Shown here: positions 24,629 through 33,164 of the stretch, one piece after another
Position numbering within the stretch: the stretch's first letter is position 1
Layout of the letters: every line of letters begins with the position of its first letter
DNA from: Sphaerisporangium perillae
GTDB lineage: Bacteria; Actinomycetota; Actinomycetes; Streptosporangiales; Streptosporangiaceae
DNA: 64,000 bases
Direction of reading: 5' to 3'
NCBI RefSeq assembly: GCF_023276435.1
Contig: NZ_JALLPO010000007.1
Span: 1 to 64,000 of the forward strand
The notes under the pieces: generated by a model
What the model was told of the DNA's origin: nothing
The model's input: the letters and a program-made list of their open reading frames with translations, nothing else
Databases searched by the model: none
Position numbers and translations under genes: made by a program

Positions 24629-25591
24629 TCAGACAGGGTCCATCAGAAGGTCCGCGAGCTCCGTTCGCGCGTAGAGCACGACTCGGCCGACCCGGGACCG
24701 GGTCAGCAAGCCCGACCTGAGCAGCACCCTGAGTTGCTGGGACGCCGCGCTCGGGGTGACGCCGAGTTGTCGGGCGAGCTCCGTGGTCGACATCGGCCCG
24801 TCCAGGGTTGCCAGCAGGTTCGCCCGGGACTGGCCGATCAGCTCGGCGAGCGCTTCCGGTGGCCGGGATGGCAGGGTCTCCCAGAGAGTGCCGACGCCGC
24901 GAGCCCGGTAGACCACGGTCGGTGGCTCGTCCGGACCGACCGGGCTGATGGTCTGCGGTACGAACAGCGCCGGGACCAGCCAGAAGCCGCGTCCGGCGAC
25001 GGCTGCGTCGTACGCGAGGGTCTGCCCGACGTATAACTGCAGTTCCCCGCCGACCCAGCGGGCTCGATGATCCAGTTCGGTCAACATCGCGGCCGCCCCG
25101 TCCCGGGCCAGCAGCCGGGCCCGGTAGAGCATGTCGGCTTCGAGGACGGCTCGCATCCGGGGCCAGTGCGGCTCGATCGCCAGGCGCCAGTATCGCTCGA
25201 GCGTTCCCGCGATCACTGCGGGCTCCTGGCACAGAACGGCCGGGACCGGATGGCCACCGTAGACGGACCGGATGTCGGCCATCGCCTTGTCCGGCGCGGT
25301 ATCGCGGACTTGGCGCACCTCGTCGTCGATCCTCGGTAGCGGGGTGTCCGGCCGGGGCGTGACGAAGTCCGGCAGCCAGCCGTGCTCCGGACTGATCAGG
25401 GCGTCCAGCAAGGCGACGTCGGCCGCGGCCGCCGAGGCCAGGGCCGCGCGGGTCCGCCGAATCTACGGCAGATGCAGCACGTGCCGTTCCGGCCAGCGCA
25501 ACGCCCACAGGCTGGTGACCGTTTCGAGCAGCGGCGAGCAGGCGAAACGCATGTCGGCAAGGTCGTCGATACCCAGGCGATATATGATCAT
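24629..25591 (-). pseudogene. ArsR-type regulator (DUF5937-like) with in-frame TAG
   Basis: Reading from ATG 25591, the frame opens M-I-I-Y-R-L-G-I-D-D-L and continues to H-V-L-H-L-P. It then meets TAG at 25463-25465 (codon 43) exactly where family members have tryptophan (L-P-W), so TGG to TAG is the simplest lesion. The frame then continues unbroken for 277 codons: D-A-L-I-S-P-E-H-G-W-L-P-D-F, then a C-terminal ArsR winged helix with T-T-E-L-A-R-Q-L-G-V-T-P-S-A-A-S-Q-Q-L. Either the gene is dead or a restart yields a C-terminal fragment with the DNA-binding domain. It is divergent from the oxidoreductase. Confidence 0.8.
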
Positions 25592-25646
25592 TAAGTCAAA
25601 TGCTAAATCATTATCGGCGGCCCATCACGGGTGGTTGGCTCGGGCC

Positions 25647-26609
25647 ATGGCCGTTCTTGTACATCAGTTGGCGCGGCCCCACGGGTGGCCAACCGCCGAC
25701 CAGTTTGCCTATGTCGAGGTCCCGACCCCGGTACCGGGGCCTGGCCAGGCGCTGGTGGAGAATCTGTACCTGTCCGTCGACCCTTACATGCGCGAGGTCA
25801 TGGAGGAGGGCGAGTTGGGTGCGCCCATGGAAGGCCGGTCGATCGGCCGGGTGGTCCAGTCTCACGACCCCGCCCTCGCCGTGGGTGACCTGGTATTTCA
25901 TCGGCACGGCTGGCGTAGTCACGCGGTAGTGGTGCCCGGCGAGGTACGTGTCCTGCGCGAGTTGCCGGGAGTGCCGCTCACCGCATATCTGAGCGTGCTC
26001 GGCGGCACCGGCCTGTCTGCCTACGTCGGCCTGACCCGCGTCGCGCACCTACAACCCGGCGAGACCGTGTTCATCTCGGCTGCCGCAGGCGGGGTGGGCA
26101 GCGCGGCCGGCCAGATCGCCCGGCTGCTCGGCGCACGCCGGGTGATCGGCAGCACGGGGTCGGCGGCCAAAGCAAAGCACCTGCTCGAGAGCCTGGGCTT
26201 CGACGCAGCCTTGGACTATCGTGCCGGCGACTTGGCCGCCCAACTCGCCGCAGCGGTCCCGGAGGGCATCGACGTGTACCTCGACAATGTCGGCGGCGAG
26301 CACCTCGAAGCCGCCATCGGCGCGCTACGCGATCGCGGCAGGATCGCGTGGTGCGGGGCGGTGGCGCAGTACAACAGCGCGACACCGCCCGCCGCACCGC
26401 GCAACCTCTACGACATCGTGGGCAAACGCCTGCGCCTGGAGGGCTTCCTGGTCCGCGATTTCGGCCACCTCCAGCCGGAACTGGAGGACTTCCTCGTCCC
26501 GCACATCCGCACCGGCCAGGTGGTGGCGGACGAAACCATCGTCAGCGGGTTGCACAACATGGTCGATGCCTTCCTGACCATGCTCCGTGGCGGCAACACT
26601 GGAAAATAA
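25647..26609 (+). CDS. NADP-dependent MDR oxidoreductase (LTB4DH/YncB-like)
   Basis: This 320-residue zinc-independent medium-chain reductase of the prostaglandin-reductase/curcumin-reductase type probably reduces alkenals or enones with NADPH. Visible motifs are L-S-V-D-P-Y-M-R, the Rossmann A-A-A-G-G-V-G-S-A-A-G-Q and Y-L-D-N-V-G-G-E. The C-terminus stops at G-N-T-G-K, a few residues short of most relatives, near the island boundary. The upstream divergent region (25570-25625) is A+T-rich and may hold the operator of the broken ArsR regulator. Confidence 0.85.
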   Translation: MAVLVHQLARPHGWPTADQFAYVEVPTPVPGPGQALVENLYLSVDPYMREVMEEGELGAPMEGRSIGRVVQSHDPALAVGDLVFHRHGWRSHAVVVPGEVRVLRELPGVPLTAYLSVLGGTGLSAYVGLTRVAHLQPGETVFISAAAGGVGSAAGQIARLLGARRVIGSTGSAAKAKHLLESLGFDAALDYRAGDLAAQLAAAVPEGIDVYLDNVGGEHLEAAIGALRDRGRIAWCGAVAQYNSATPPAAPRNLYDIVGKRLRLEGFLVRDFGHLQPELEDFLVPHIRTGQVVADETIVSGLHNMVDAFLTMLRGGNTGK

Positions 26610-26735
26610 TTATTCGGGCGGCTCCATGAAGGTGTCTCAGTTTCTAGTTGCAATTCAGCGCCGTCCAACCTCGTTCCAGATGACCGCCGAGCCGAGTGGT
26701 CCAGGTGGGACTGAGCAGGACGGGCAAGATCCGAG

Positions 26736-26786
26736 CTGCTGATGCGGTTTGGGTCTACAGCCCATCCGGGGTTCAAATCCCTGAGC
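26736..26786 (+). repeat. attR-like duplicate of tRNA-Ser 3' half
   Basis: The 51-bp copy of 24475-24525 carries two substitutions (A to G in the anticodon loop, C to T in the T stem). Sequence upstream of it does not form a tRNA 5' half, so it is not a functional tRNA. The interval between copies is 2.26 kb. Confidence 0.75.
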
Positions 26787-26848
26787 ACGGGCGTGTGTCG
26801 TCGCGCTGTGACGTGCAGTGTTGGGTTTCCGAGTGTGCCACGGTGTCG

Positions 26849-28198
26849 TCAAGGACGATCCGGCTGGATGTTGTGGTTCAGGTGGAACACATTGTGCGGG
26901 TCGTAGGCGTTCTTGAGCGCCACCAGCCGGGCCAGCTTGCCGGGCGGGTAGGCGCGGCGGACACCCTCGGCTCCTTCGTCGCTGAGCGCGTTGACGTACA
27001 CGCCGCTGGCGAACGGTTCGAGTGCCGCGGCGCAGTGCCGGGCGGCGGCCTTGCGGGCCTGATCCTCGGCGGGGTCGGTCCAGCTGGCCCCGGTTCCCCA
27101 TTCGAACAGCGTGTCCCGGTGGCTGAACGCCGTGTCCTGGTCCGCTATATCGCTGATCGCCCCGCCGTAGGCCTGAAGCCCGACGCCCGGGAGGTTCTCG
27201 CGGTGGCCGTCCACGGTCCCCCGCATCAGGAACGCCTCGATCGCCTTGTCGGGGAGTTGCCGCAGGTAGTGCCCCTTGGAGTACCTGCGCAGCGCGTGCC
27301 GCCCGACGGTGTCGTCTCTGCGCTGCAACTCGACGTAGGACGACACGAACACACGCTCGGTCACCGGGCGCCCGAGTGCACGCATCGCCGGGAGTAGCCG
27401 CCGGCCCTGTTCCGGGTCGCCGACCCATACGAACCCGACGGTGACCAGATCCCCACGCTCGACCGAGGCGGTGAAGGTGGCCTGCCGAGGCGCTTGGGCG
27501 TTCAGGTCCCGCCATGTGCGAAGCACCGGCAACGCCCGCTCGAGCGGAAACGTGTACTCGGCAACGAGCGCTAGGGTTCCCACGGGGTGGAGCCGGAACT
27601 CGAACTCGGTGACGACACCGAAGTTCCCGCCACCGCCGCGAAGGCCCCAGAACAGGTCCGGATTCTCGGTCCGGCTCGTGCGGACCACGTTGCCGTCCGC
27701 GGTCACCATCTCGAACGAGACGACGTTGTCACAAGCCAGACCGTACTGCCGGGCGAGCCAGCCCATCCCGCCGCCGAGGGTCAGTCCCCCGACGCCGGTG
27801 TGGGAGACGTTGCCCGCGGTCGTCGCCAGGCCGTGCTGCTGCGACGCGCGGTCCAGAGCTCCGAGCAGCGCGCCGCCCTGCACCCACGCCCGACGCCGCA
27901 CCGGGTCGACCCGGACCCCGCCCATCGGAGTGAGGTCGATCATGAGGCCGTCATCAGGGACGGCCAGTCCGAGGGCGCTGTGCCCACCGCATCGCACGCC
28001 GATCTCCAGATCAAGCTCCCGGGCGGTGCGCACCGCTGTCACCACGTCACCGACGCTTGCACAGCGGATGATCATCCGCGGTCGCCGGTCGACCATCGCA
28101 TTCCAGACCGTGCGCGCCTCGTCGTACCCCGCGCGGCCTGGCACGAGCAACTGACCGTCGAGCCGGCCACGCGTGCAGTTCGTCGTCGCTGTCGTCAT
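26849..28198 (-). CDS. FAD-binding oxidoreductase, berberine-bridge (BBE) type
   Basis: This 449-residue VAO-family flavoenzyme has a PCMH FAD domain with R-C-G-G-H-S as the likely 8-alpha-histidyl FAD site and G-V-G-G-L-T-L-G-G-G-M-G-W. Its C-terminal BBE segment includes Y-D-P-H-N-V-F-H-L-N-H-N-I. The cysteine used for bicovalent FAD in some members is absent near G-N-V-S-H-T-G. It oxidises an unknown alcohol, sugar or secondary metabolite. It is divergent from the MocR gene, 47 bases apart. Confidence 0.88.
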   Translation of the reverse strand: MTTATTNCTRGRLDGQLLVPGRAGYDEARTVWNAMVDRRPRMIIRCASVGDVVTAVRTARELDLEIGVRCGGHSALGLAVPDDGLMIDLTPMGGVRVDPVRRRAWVQGGALLGALDRASQQHGLATTAGNVSHTGVGGLTLGGGMGWLARQYGLACDNVVSFEMVTADGNVVRTSRTENPDLFWGLRGGGGNFGVVTEFEFRLHPVGTLALVAEYTFPLERALPVLRTWRDLNAQAPRQATFTASVERGDLVTVGFVWVGDPEQGRRLLPAMRALGRPVTERVFVSSYVELQRRDDTVGRHALRRYSKGHYLRQLPDKAIEAFLMRGTVDGHRENLPGVGLQAYGGAISDIADQDTAFSHRDTLFEWGTGASWTDPAEDQARKAAARHCAAALEPFASGVYVNALSDEGAEGVRRAYPPGKLARLVALKNAYDPHNVFHLNHNIQPDRP

Positions 28199-28215
28199 GG
28201 ATGTGAGCCTGACAG

Positions 28216-28244
28216 GAATCGGTACACAGGATAAGGTCCGATTC
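28216..28244. promoter_or_regulatory. inverted-repeat operator between BBE oxidase and MocR
   Basis: GAATCGG-N15-CCGATTC spans most of the 47-base divergent intergenic region, ending one base before the MocR ATG. It is ideally placed for MocR to control both genes and itself. Confidence 0.55.
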
Positions 28245-28245
28245 A

Positions 28246-29661
28246 ATGGGCGAAACAAGGACCAATTTTCGTCTCGCGGGCGACCTGCTCGTCGAGCTGA
28301 GGCGTGATAGCGGCGTCCCGTTGCACCGGCAGATCGAGGCATCGATCCGTGACGGGATCCGCTCGGGACGACTGCGGCTCGGTACGTCGCTGCCTCCCAC
28401 GCGAACCATCGCCGCCGACCTCGGGGTCTCGCGCGGCGTGGTCGTCGAGGCATACCAGCAGCTCGTCGCCGAGGGATACCTGATCAGCCGGGCGGGTGGA
28501 TACACCCAGGTCGCCGTCGGCTCAGCGTCCGCACCGACGCGGACGAGGCCGGTTCCGGCACAGGCACCGCGGATCGACTTCGGCTACGGGCGGGCCGACG
28601 TATCCCACTTCCCCCGGGCCGCGTGGCTGCGCTCGATGCACAGAGTGCTCACCCAGGCCCCCAACGAGCGGTTCGGCTACCTCAGCGGCCGCGGCGTCCC
28701 GGAGTTGCACGAGGCACTCGCCGACTACCTGAACCGGGTGCGAGGCACCTCGGCCAAGCCCGACAACGTCGTGATCTGTAACGGGTACGCACAAGGGATC
28801 GCTCTGCTCATCCAGGTGCTTGCGAAGTCCGGGGCGAAGCGGCTCGCCGTCGAAGACCCCTCCGCCGACGACGATGCCCGCCCGGTCGCCGTATCGGCCG
28901 GGCTCGACGTGGTCGGTGTCCCGGTCGACCACGACGGCATCCGTGTCGACGTGCTCGACCGGACCGACGCCGACGCTGTGATCCTCACTCCGTCACACCA
29001 ATGGCCGACCGGCGCCGTGCTGTCGGCCGGATCCCGGATCGCGGTGCTCCGCTGGGCGAAACGGCGGGGAGCGCTGGTCATTGAGGACGACTATGACGCG
29101 GAATACCGCTATGACCGCGCTCCGATCGGGTCCATGCAAGGGCTGGCGCCGGACCACGTCGTCTACGCGGGCACTGCGAGCAAGACCCTCGCGCCCGGGC
29201 TCCGGCTCGGTTGGCTCGTGGTTCCCGCCCACCTGGTCGACGACGTCGCCGCCGCCAAGATCGCCGCTGATCGCGGCTCACCGGTGCTTGACCAGCTGGC
29301 GTTCGCCGACTTCCTGTCCCGCGGAGAGTTCGACCGGCACCTGCGACGGATGCGGCCGGTATACCGACGACGCCGCGACGTGCTCCTGAACGCCCTGCGC
29401 GAGCGAGTGCCCGACCTTGACCCGGCCGGGGTCGCCGCCGGCCTGCACCTGGTCACTTGGCTGCCGTCCGATCTCGACGAGACCACGGTGGTGGACGCCG
29501 CGGCCCGCCGGGGGCTTGGCGTCTATGGCCTTAGGCCCTACCGCATCTCCTCCGAGGGCAACGGCGGCCTGATCTTCGGCTATGCCACGCTCAACGAGCG
29601 CACTATCACCGAGGGGATCGACATCCTCGCCACGGTGATCAACGAAGTGCGTTCCACTTGA
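28246..29661 (+). CDS. MocR/GabR-type PLP-dependent transcriptional regulator
   Basis: This 471-residue fusion has an N-terminal GntR winged helix (about 20-90; G-T-S-L-P-P-T-R-T-I-A-A-D-L-G-V-S-R) and a C-terminal class I aminotransferase-like domain. The putative PLP lysine is in G-T-A-S-K-T-L-A-P-G-L-R-L-G-W. Such regulators sense an amine or vitamin B6 intermediate. The divergent oxidase is the natural target. Length is normal. Confidence 0.9.
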   Translation: MGETRTNFRLAGDLLVELRRDSGVPLHRQIEASIRDGIRSGRLRLGTSLPPTRTIAADLGVSRGVVVEAYQQLVAEGYLISRAGGYTQVAVGSASAPTRTRPVPAQAPRIDFGYGRADVSHFPRAAWLRSMHRVLTQAPNERFGYLSGRGVPELHEALADYLNRVRGTSAKPDNVVICNGYAQGIALLIQVLAKSGAKRLAVEDPSADDDARPVAVSAGLDVVGVPVDHDGIRVDVLDRTDADAVILTPSHQWPTGAVLSAGSRIAVLRWAKRRGALVIEDDYDAEYRYDRAPIGSMQGLAPDHVVYAGTASKTLAPGLRLGWLVVPAHLVDDVAAAKIAADRGSPVLDQLAFADFLSRGEFDRHLRRMRPVYRRRRDVLLNALRERVPDLDPAGVAAGLHLVTWLPSDLDETTVVDAAARRGLGVYGLRPYRISSEGNGGLIFGYATLNERTITEGIDILATVINEVRST

Positions 29662-29909
29662 CCAGCATCTGAAGCGAGTACCGAAACCACCGCGACCCGT
29701 ATCAGGCGCAAGACCGCAGCCGCCCTGCAGCCCATGTGTTTCCGTCACGTCCGGGCTGCTCATGAGGGTGGCGAGCGCCGGGGCGTATGCTGAGACGCAC
29801 AGAGCGGCCCGCTTTCGCCGCGGGTTCGTCCCCGTGCCGTCACGGCACGACGAAGAGCATGTCCGCCTTCGCGTTCACCGGGGAGGAGATCCCCACGTTG
29901 CTGACCACC

Positions 29910-30743
29910 ATGCGCACCGTGGCGCTTCCGTCCGGGGAGGCGATCCCCGTCCTCGGGCAGGGCACTTGGCACATGGCCGAGGATCCCGCCTTGCGTGAGC
30001 AGGAGATCGCGGCGCTCCGCCTCGGTCTGGACCTCGGCATGAAGCTCATCGACACCGCCGAGATGTACGCCGACGGCGCGACGGAGGTGCTGGTCGGCGA
30101 GGCCATCGCCGGGCGCAGGGGCGAGGTGTTCCTGGTCAGCAAGGTCCTGCCGCAGCATGCGACCTACCATGGGACGATCGCCGCCTGCGAGGCGAGCCTG
30201 AGTCGCCTCGGCACCGATCACCTCGACCTCTACCTGCTGCACTGGCGCGGCCACGTCCCTCTGGCGCAGACCCTCGCGGGCTTCGCCGAGCTGAGGCGTC
30301 TGGGGCTGATCCGGTATTGGGGCGTCAGCAATTTCGACGCTCCCGACATGGCGGACCTCTTACGGCTTCCGGGCGGCGCGGACGTCCAGACCGACCAGGT
30401 GCTCTACAACCTGGCGAGGCGCGGCATCGAGTGGGACCTGCTGCCATGGTGCAAGGAGTACCCGTTCCCGATCATGGCCTATTCGCCGGTCGAACAGGGG
30501 GAGCTGCTCGGCCACCCCGCGCTGCGGGGGGTGGCGGAGCGGCACGAGGCGACTCCGGCGCAGGTGGCGCTGGCGTGGGTGCTGCGGCACGACAACATCA
30601 GCGCCATCCCCAAGATGGGGACACCCGGCCACGTGTACCAGAACCGGGCCGCGGTGAGGATCCGCCTGACGGACGACGACCTGCGCGTGCTGGACCAGGC
30701 GTTCCCGCCGCCCTTCCGCAAGATGCCCCTGGAGACCCACTGA
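29910..30743 (+). CDS. aldo/keto reductase
   Basis: This 277-residue NADPH-dependent TIM-barrel reductase shows the catalytic tetrad as D-T-A-E-M-Y (Asp, Tyr), S-K-V (Lys) and L-L-H-W (His). The cofactor region is S-A-I-P-K-M-G. MRTVALPSG (29910) is the family-like start. The better GGGAGGAG Shine-Dalgarno lies 22 bases upstream and would serve a TTG at 29898, so initiation may be there. The substrate is unknown. Confidence 0.85.
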   Translation: MRTVALPSGEAIPVLGQGTWHMAEDPALREQEIAALRLGLDLGMKLIDTAEMYADGATEVLVGEAIAGRRGEVFLVSKVLPQHATYHGTIAACEASLSRLGTDHLDLYLLHWRGHVPLAQTLAGFAELRRLGLIRYWGVSNFDAPDMADLLRLPGGADVQTDQVLYNLARRGIEWDLLPWCKEYPFPIMAYSPVEQGELLGHPALRGVAERHEATPAQVALAWVLRHDNISAIPKMGTPGHVYQNRAAVRIRLTDDDLRVLDQAFPPPFRKMPLETH

Positions 30744-30797
30744 GGGTCCGGCGGTTCAGATGGTGAGGAGGCCGCTCGCCTGCGGGCCGCCCGGCGA

Positions 30798-31050
30798 GGG
30801 AGCCTGCGGTACCGGAGTCGTTCGGGACGGAGCCCGCGGCGCTCGGGGGGGCGGCGAGGGTGCTCTCGACGGCGGACAGGAGCGCGGTCATCTCCTGGCG
30901 GAACCCGTCGTGGATCCGGACGAGCTCGTCGCCGATCGCGTGGGCCCGCGCCGCGTCTCTGCGGTACAGCGCGACGACGGGGATGATGCGAGGCGTATTG
31001 GCCTGGTAGGCGGCGAAGGCCGGGTCGAGATCCGCCTGGAGGGCGTACAT
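30798..31050 (-). pseudogene. fragment of deazaflavin nitroreductase/hemerythrin-like protein
   Basis: The frame begins with a segment like the C-terminal end of DUF385 F420-dependent nitroreductases (F-A-A-Y-Q-A-N-T-P-R-I-I-P-V-V-A-L). It then runs into R-I-H-D-G-F-R-Q-E-M-T-A-L, similar to the first helix of a hemerythrin domain. The region upstream has a stop (TGA) and no flavin-binding half, and downstream it degenerates into shadow coding. It follows the sigma-factor gene on the same strand. Assignment is tentative. Confidence 0.35.
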
Positions 31051-31114
31051 CTGGTCGCTCCGTCACCGGCAGTGGGGGACCGTGGTCGCAGGTGACGGAC
31101 CCGGTCCCCCGTCC

Positions 31115-32104
31115 TCAGAGCGTCGGCGGCAGGCCGAAGGCCGGGAACAGCTCGGCGCCGAACGTCGTGATCTCCCTGACCTTGCCGTCCTCGATGCGCA
31201 GGACGTCGAACTTGAACGCACGGAACTCGGTGTCACCGGGCCGCCGCAGGTAGCTGGCAGCCGTCGGCATCCGGTTGGCCCGCGTCGGCACGAGGCGCCA
31301 ATCGCCGTCCCTCTCCGGCCCGAGGGCGCGTTCGAGGAGGGGGGTGATGGCCTCGAGCCCTTCGAAGTGGAACGGCTGCGGCGGCATCGTGATCCGGAGG
31401 TCGCGCGAGCTGATCGCGACCGCCGCGGCGGCGTCACACCGTTCGTGCGCGTCGATGAACTGATCGAGGAGGCCCCGTTCCTCCTCGCTCACCTCCCGTG
31501 CGGGCCAGTCGGCCCGCCGCGCCGGCAGGTGCTGCTGCATGGTGGCGCGCGCTCGCTGGAGCGCGCTGTTGGCCGCCGGGACGCTCGTCCGCAGGAGCGA
31601 GGCCGTCTCGTTCGCCGACCAGCCGAGCACGTCCCGCACGATGAACGCCGCGCGCTGTCTCGGAGGCAGCACCTGCATGGCCGCCAGGAAGGCCAGCTCG
31701 ATCGTCTCCCGATCGACGAGGATCTCCTCCGGCTGCTCGTCGCTGGGCGCGATCTCGTCCAGCAGCCGGTCCGGGTACGGCTGCAGCCACGACACCTCGG
31801 CGAAGGAGTGCATCGTCGTCAGGCGCCGCGAGCTGCGCCGCAGCATGTCCAGGCAGACATTCGTCGCGATGCGGTACAGCCAGGCGCGCAACAGCGAGAC
31901 GCCGTCGAAGCCCTCCCGGCCGCGCCACGCCCGCAAGAACGTCTCCTGCACGGCATCCTCGGCCTCGTCGAACGAGGCGAGCATCCGGTAGCAATGGACG
32001 TGCAGTTCGCGCCGGTGCCGCTCGGTGAGCTCGGTGAAGGCGCGTTCCCCGCCGGCGATCACGGAGGTGATCTGCGGCGCGGAGCCGGCCTGGTTCTCGG
32101 TCAT
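31115..32104 (-). CDS. ECF sigma factor with SnoaL-like C-terminal domain
   Basis: The 329-residue protein has sigma region 2 (C-Y-R-M-L-A-S-F-D-E-A-E-D-A-V-Q-E-T-F) and region 4 (L-P-P-R-Q-R-A-A-F-I-V-R-D-V-L-G-W-S-A-N-E-T-A). A C-terminal ~110-residue SnoaL-like domain follows, typical of the SigG/SigX5-like ECF families where this domain replaces an anti-sigma factor. ATG 32104 is preceded by an in-frame GTG. It lies 40 bases after a VOC-family gene on the same strand, a common pairing. Confidence 0.85.
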   Translation of the reverse strand: MTENQAGSAPQITSVIAGGERAFTELTERHRRELHVHCYRMLASFDEAEDAVQETFLRAWRGREGFDGVSLLRAWLYRIATNVCLDMLRRSSRRLTTMHSFAEVSWLQPYPDRLLDEIAPSDEQPEEILVDRETIELAFLAAMQVLPPRQRAAFIVRDVLGWSANETASLLRTSVPAANSALQRARATMQQHLPARRADWPAREVSEEERGLLDQFIDAHERCDAAAAVAISSRDLRITMPPQPFHFEGLEAITPLLERALGPERDGDWRLVPTRANRMPTAASYLRRPGDTEFRAFKFDVLRIEDGKVREITTFGAELFPAFGLPPTL

Positions 32105-32144
32105 CACGGCACTGGTCCGTACGTCGGGTCCGTTGTGGTGGCGC

Positions 32145-32561
32145 TCATGCCTCGGCCTTGGCCCGCTTGACCTCCTGGACCAGCCAGCCGTTGCCGTCGG
32201 GGTCGCTGAAGGAGAGGAAGGTGCCGTACTCGCGGCGCTCCGGGTCGGGGCCGGGCGTCTGGCCGCTCTCCGTGAAGTGGTAGAAGTCGCTGGGGTCCAC
32301 CCCGCGCTCGACGAGCTCCGCGCGTGCGGCGTCGATGTCGGAGACGACCAGGTGCAGGCCCTGGAGGCTGCCGGCCGCCTCCTTGTTCTTCATGATGCTG
32401 ATCGAGCACGCCGAGCCCGGCGGCGTGAGCTGCACCACCCGGAAGTCCTCGCCCGCGCTGAAGTCGACGTCCACGGCGAAGCGGAGCCGCTCGCTGTAGA
32501 AGGCCTTGGCGCGGTCGACGTCAGAGACGGGAACAACCACGAGTTCAAGCGTCCAGTCCAC
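32145..32561 (-). CDS. VOC-family (glyoxalase/bleomycin-resistance-like) protein
   Basis: This 138-residue protein has two beta-alpha-beta-beta-beta modules: L-E-L-V-V-V-P-V-S-D-V-D-R-A-K-A-F-Y at the start, and H-L-V-V-S-D-I-D-A-A-R-A-E-L with F-S-D-P-D-G-N-G-W at the C-terminus. Metal-binding residues typical of glyoxalase I are not clearly complete. It is the first gene of an operon with the SnoaL-fused sigma factor and may be a ligand sensor or detoxification enzyme. Confidence 0.85.
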   Translation of the reverse strand: MDWTLELVVVPVSDVDRAKAFYSERLRFAVDVDFSAGEDFRVVQLTPPGSACSISIMKNKEAAGSLQGLHLVVSDIDAARAELVERGVDPSDFYHFTESGQTPGPDPERREYGTFLSFSDPDGNGWLVQEVKRAKAEA

Positions 32562-32672
32562 GATGCGTCCTCCTTGGTGTGATCGGCCGGGTGACCGAAG
32601 TTGTAACAGTGAAACGACGGGCCCGGCGGAAACTCATCGGTGATGCGATGACAAGTTTTTTGCGGCGATCGT

Positions 32673-32694
32673 CCCGCTACCGATGGGTAGCGGG
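32673..32694. repeat. hairpin upstream of VOC gene
   Basis: A perfect 9-bp inverted repeat (CCCGCTACC/GGTAGCGGG, 4-base loop) lies 110 bases upstream of the VOC gene start. The T-run is on the wrong side for a plus-strand terminator. The rest of 32562-33006 shows no convincing gene. Confidence 0.4.
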
Positions 32695-33006
32695 GTGCTC
32701 GGCGCAAAAGATGGAAAATCGCCCACTGGGGCATAGGGACTATCGAAGCGGTACGTGAGACGATCTGAGCGGTCCAGGTAGCCCCACCCTGGAGAACAGG
32801 CAGAGCAAGCTTATGGATGCGTTCCCCCTCGACTCGCCATCGCTGCCTCGGCGAGACGAAGCCGAACGATGCGCGACCAGCGAAGCCGGACGCCGATGCG
32901 TCCTTCCTCTCCACCACATCGGCGATCACGTCTACGCGCCGCGGCCGGCTCGTCCCTGACGACGAGGTCCATCCGTGACGCGGTGCCGGTCCTTGGTCGC
33001 CGGGTC

Positions 33007-33119
33007 GGTCGGTCACGTGATCCCGGGTCGGTCGATCCGCGATCGTGAGGTCGGTCACCGGATCGCTGGCCGGTCGATACGTGATCGCGAGGCCGGTCAC
33101 GTGATCGGGGGATCGGTCC
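33007..33119. repeat. 42-bp tandem repeats, about 2.7 copies
   Basis: Two full 42-bp units (33007-33048, 33049-33090) and a partial third share GGTCGGTCAC(G/C)(T/G)GATC followed by CGGTCGAT...GATCG(T/C)GA. The repeats are rich in GATC and CGATCG and lie just upstream of the PPOX gene. They do not fit a recognised protein. Confidence 0.7.
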
Positions 33120-33164
33120 GTGGCGGTCGCCGTCCGAGGGCGCTTCACGTGCTTGGATACGCGG

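Noticed and set aside
26736-26786. A second functional tRNA-Ser
   Set aside because: Only the 3' half is present; there is no D-arm or 5' acceptor strand, and the T stem has a mismatch.
30479-31066. 195-codon minus-strand frame next to the aldo/keto reductase
   Set aside because: It is Arg/Pro-rich shadow coding in a different frame from the DUF385/hemerythrin-like fragment and has no motif.
33007-33119. Possible CRISPR-like array
   Set aside because: Units are contiguous 42-bp tandem repeats with no unique spacers and no cas genes nearby.
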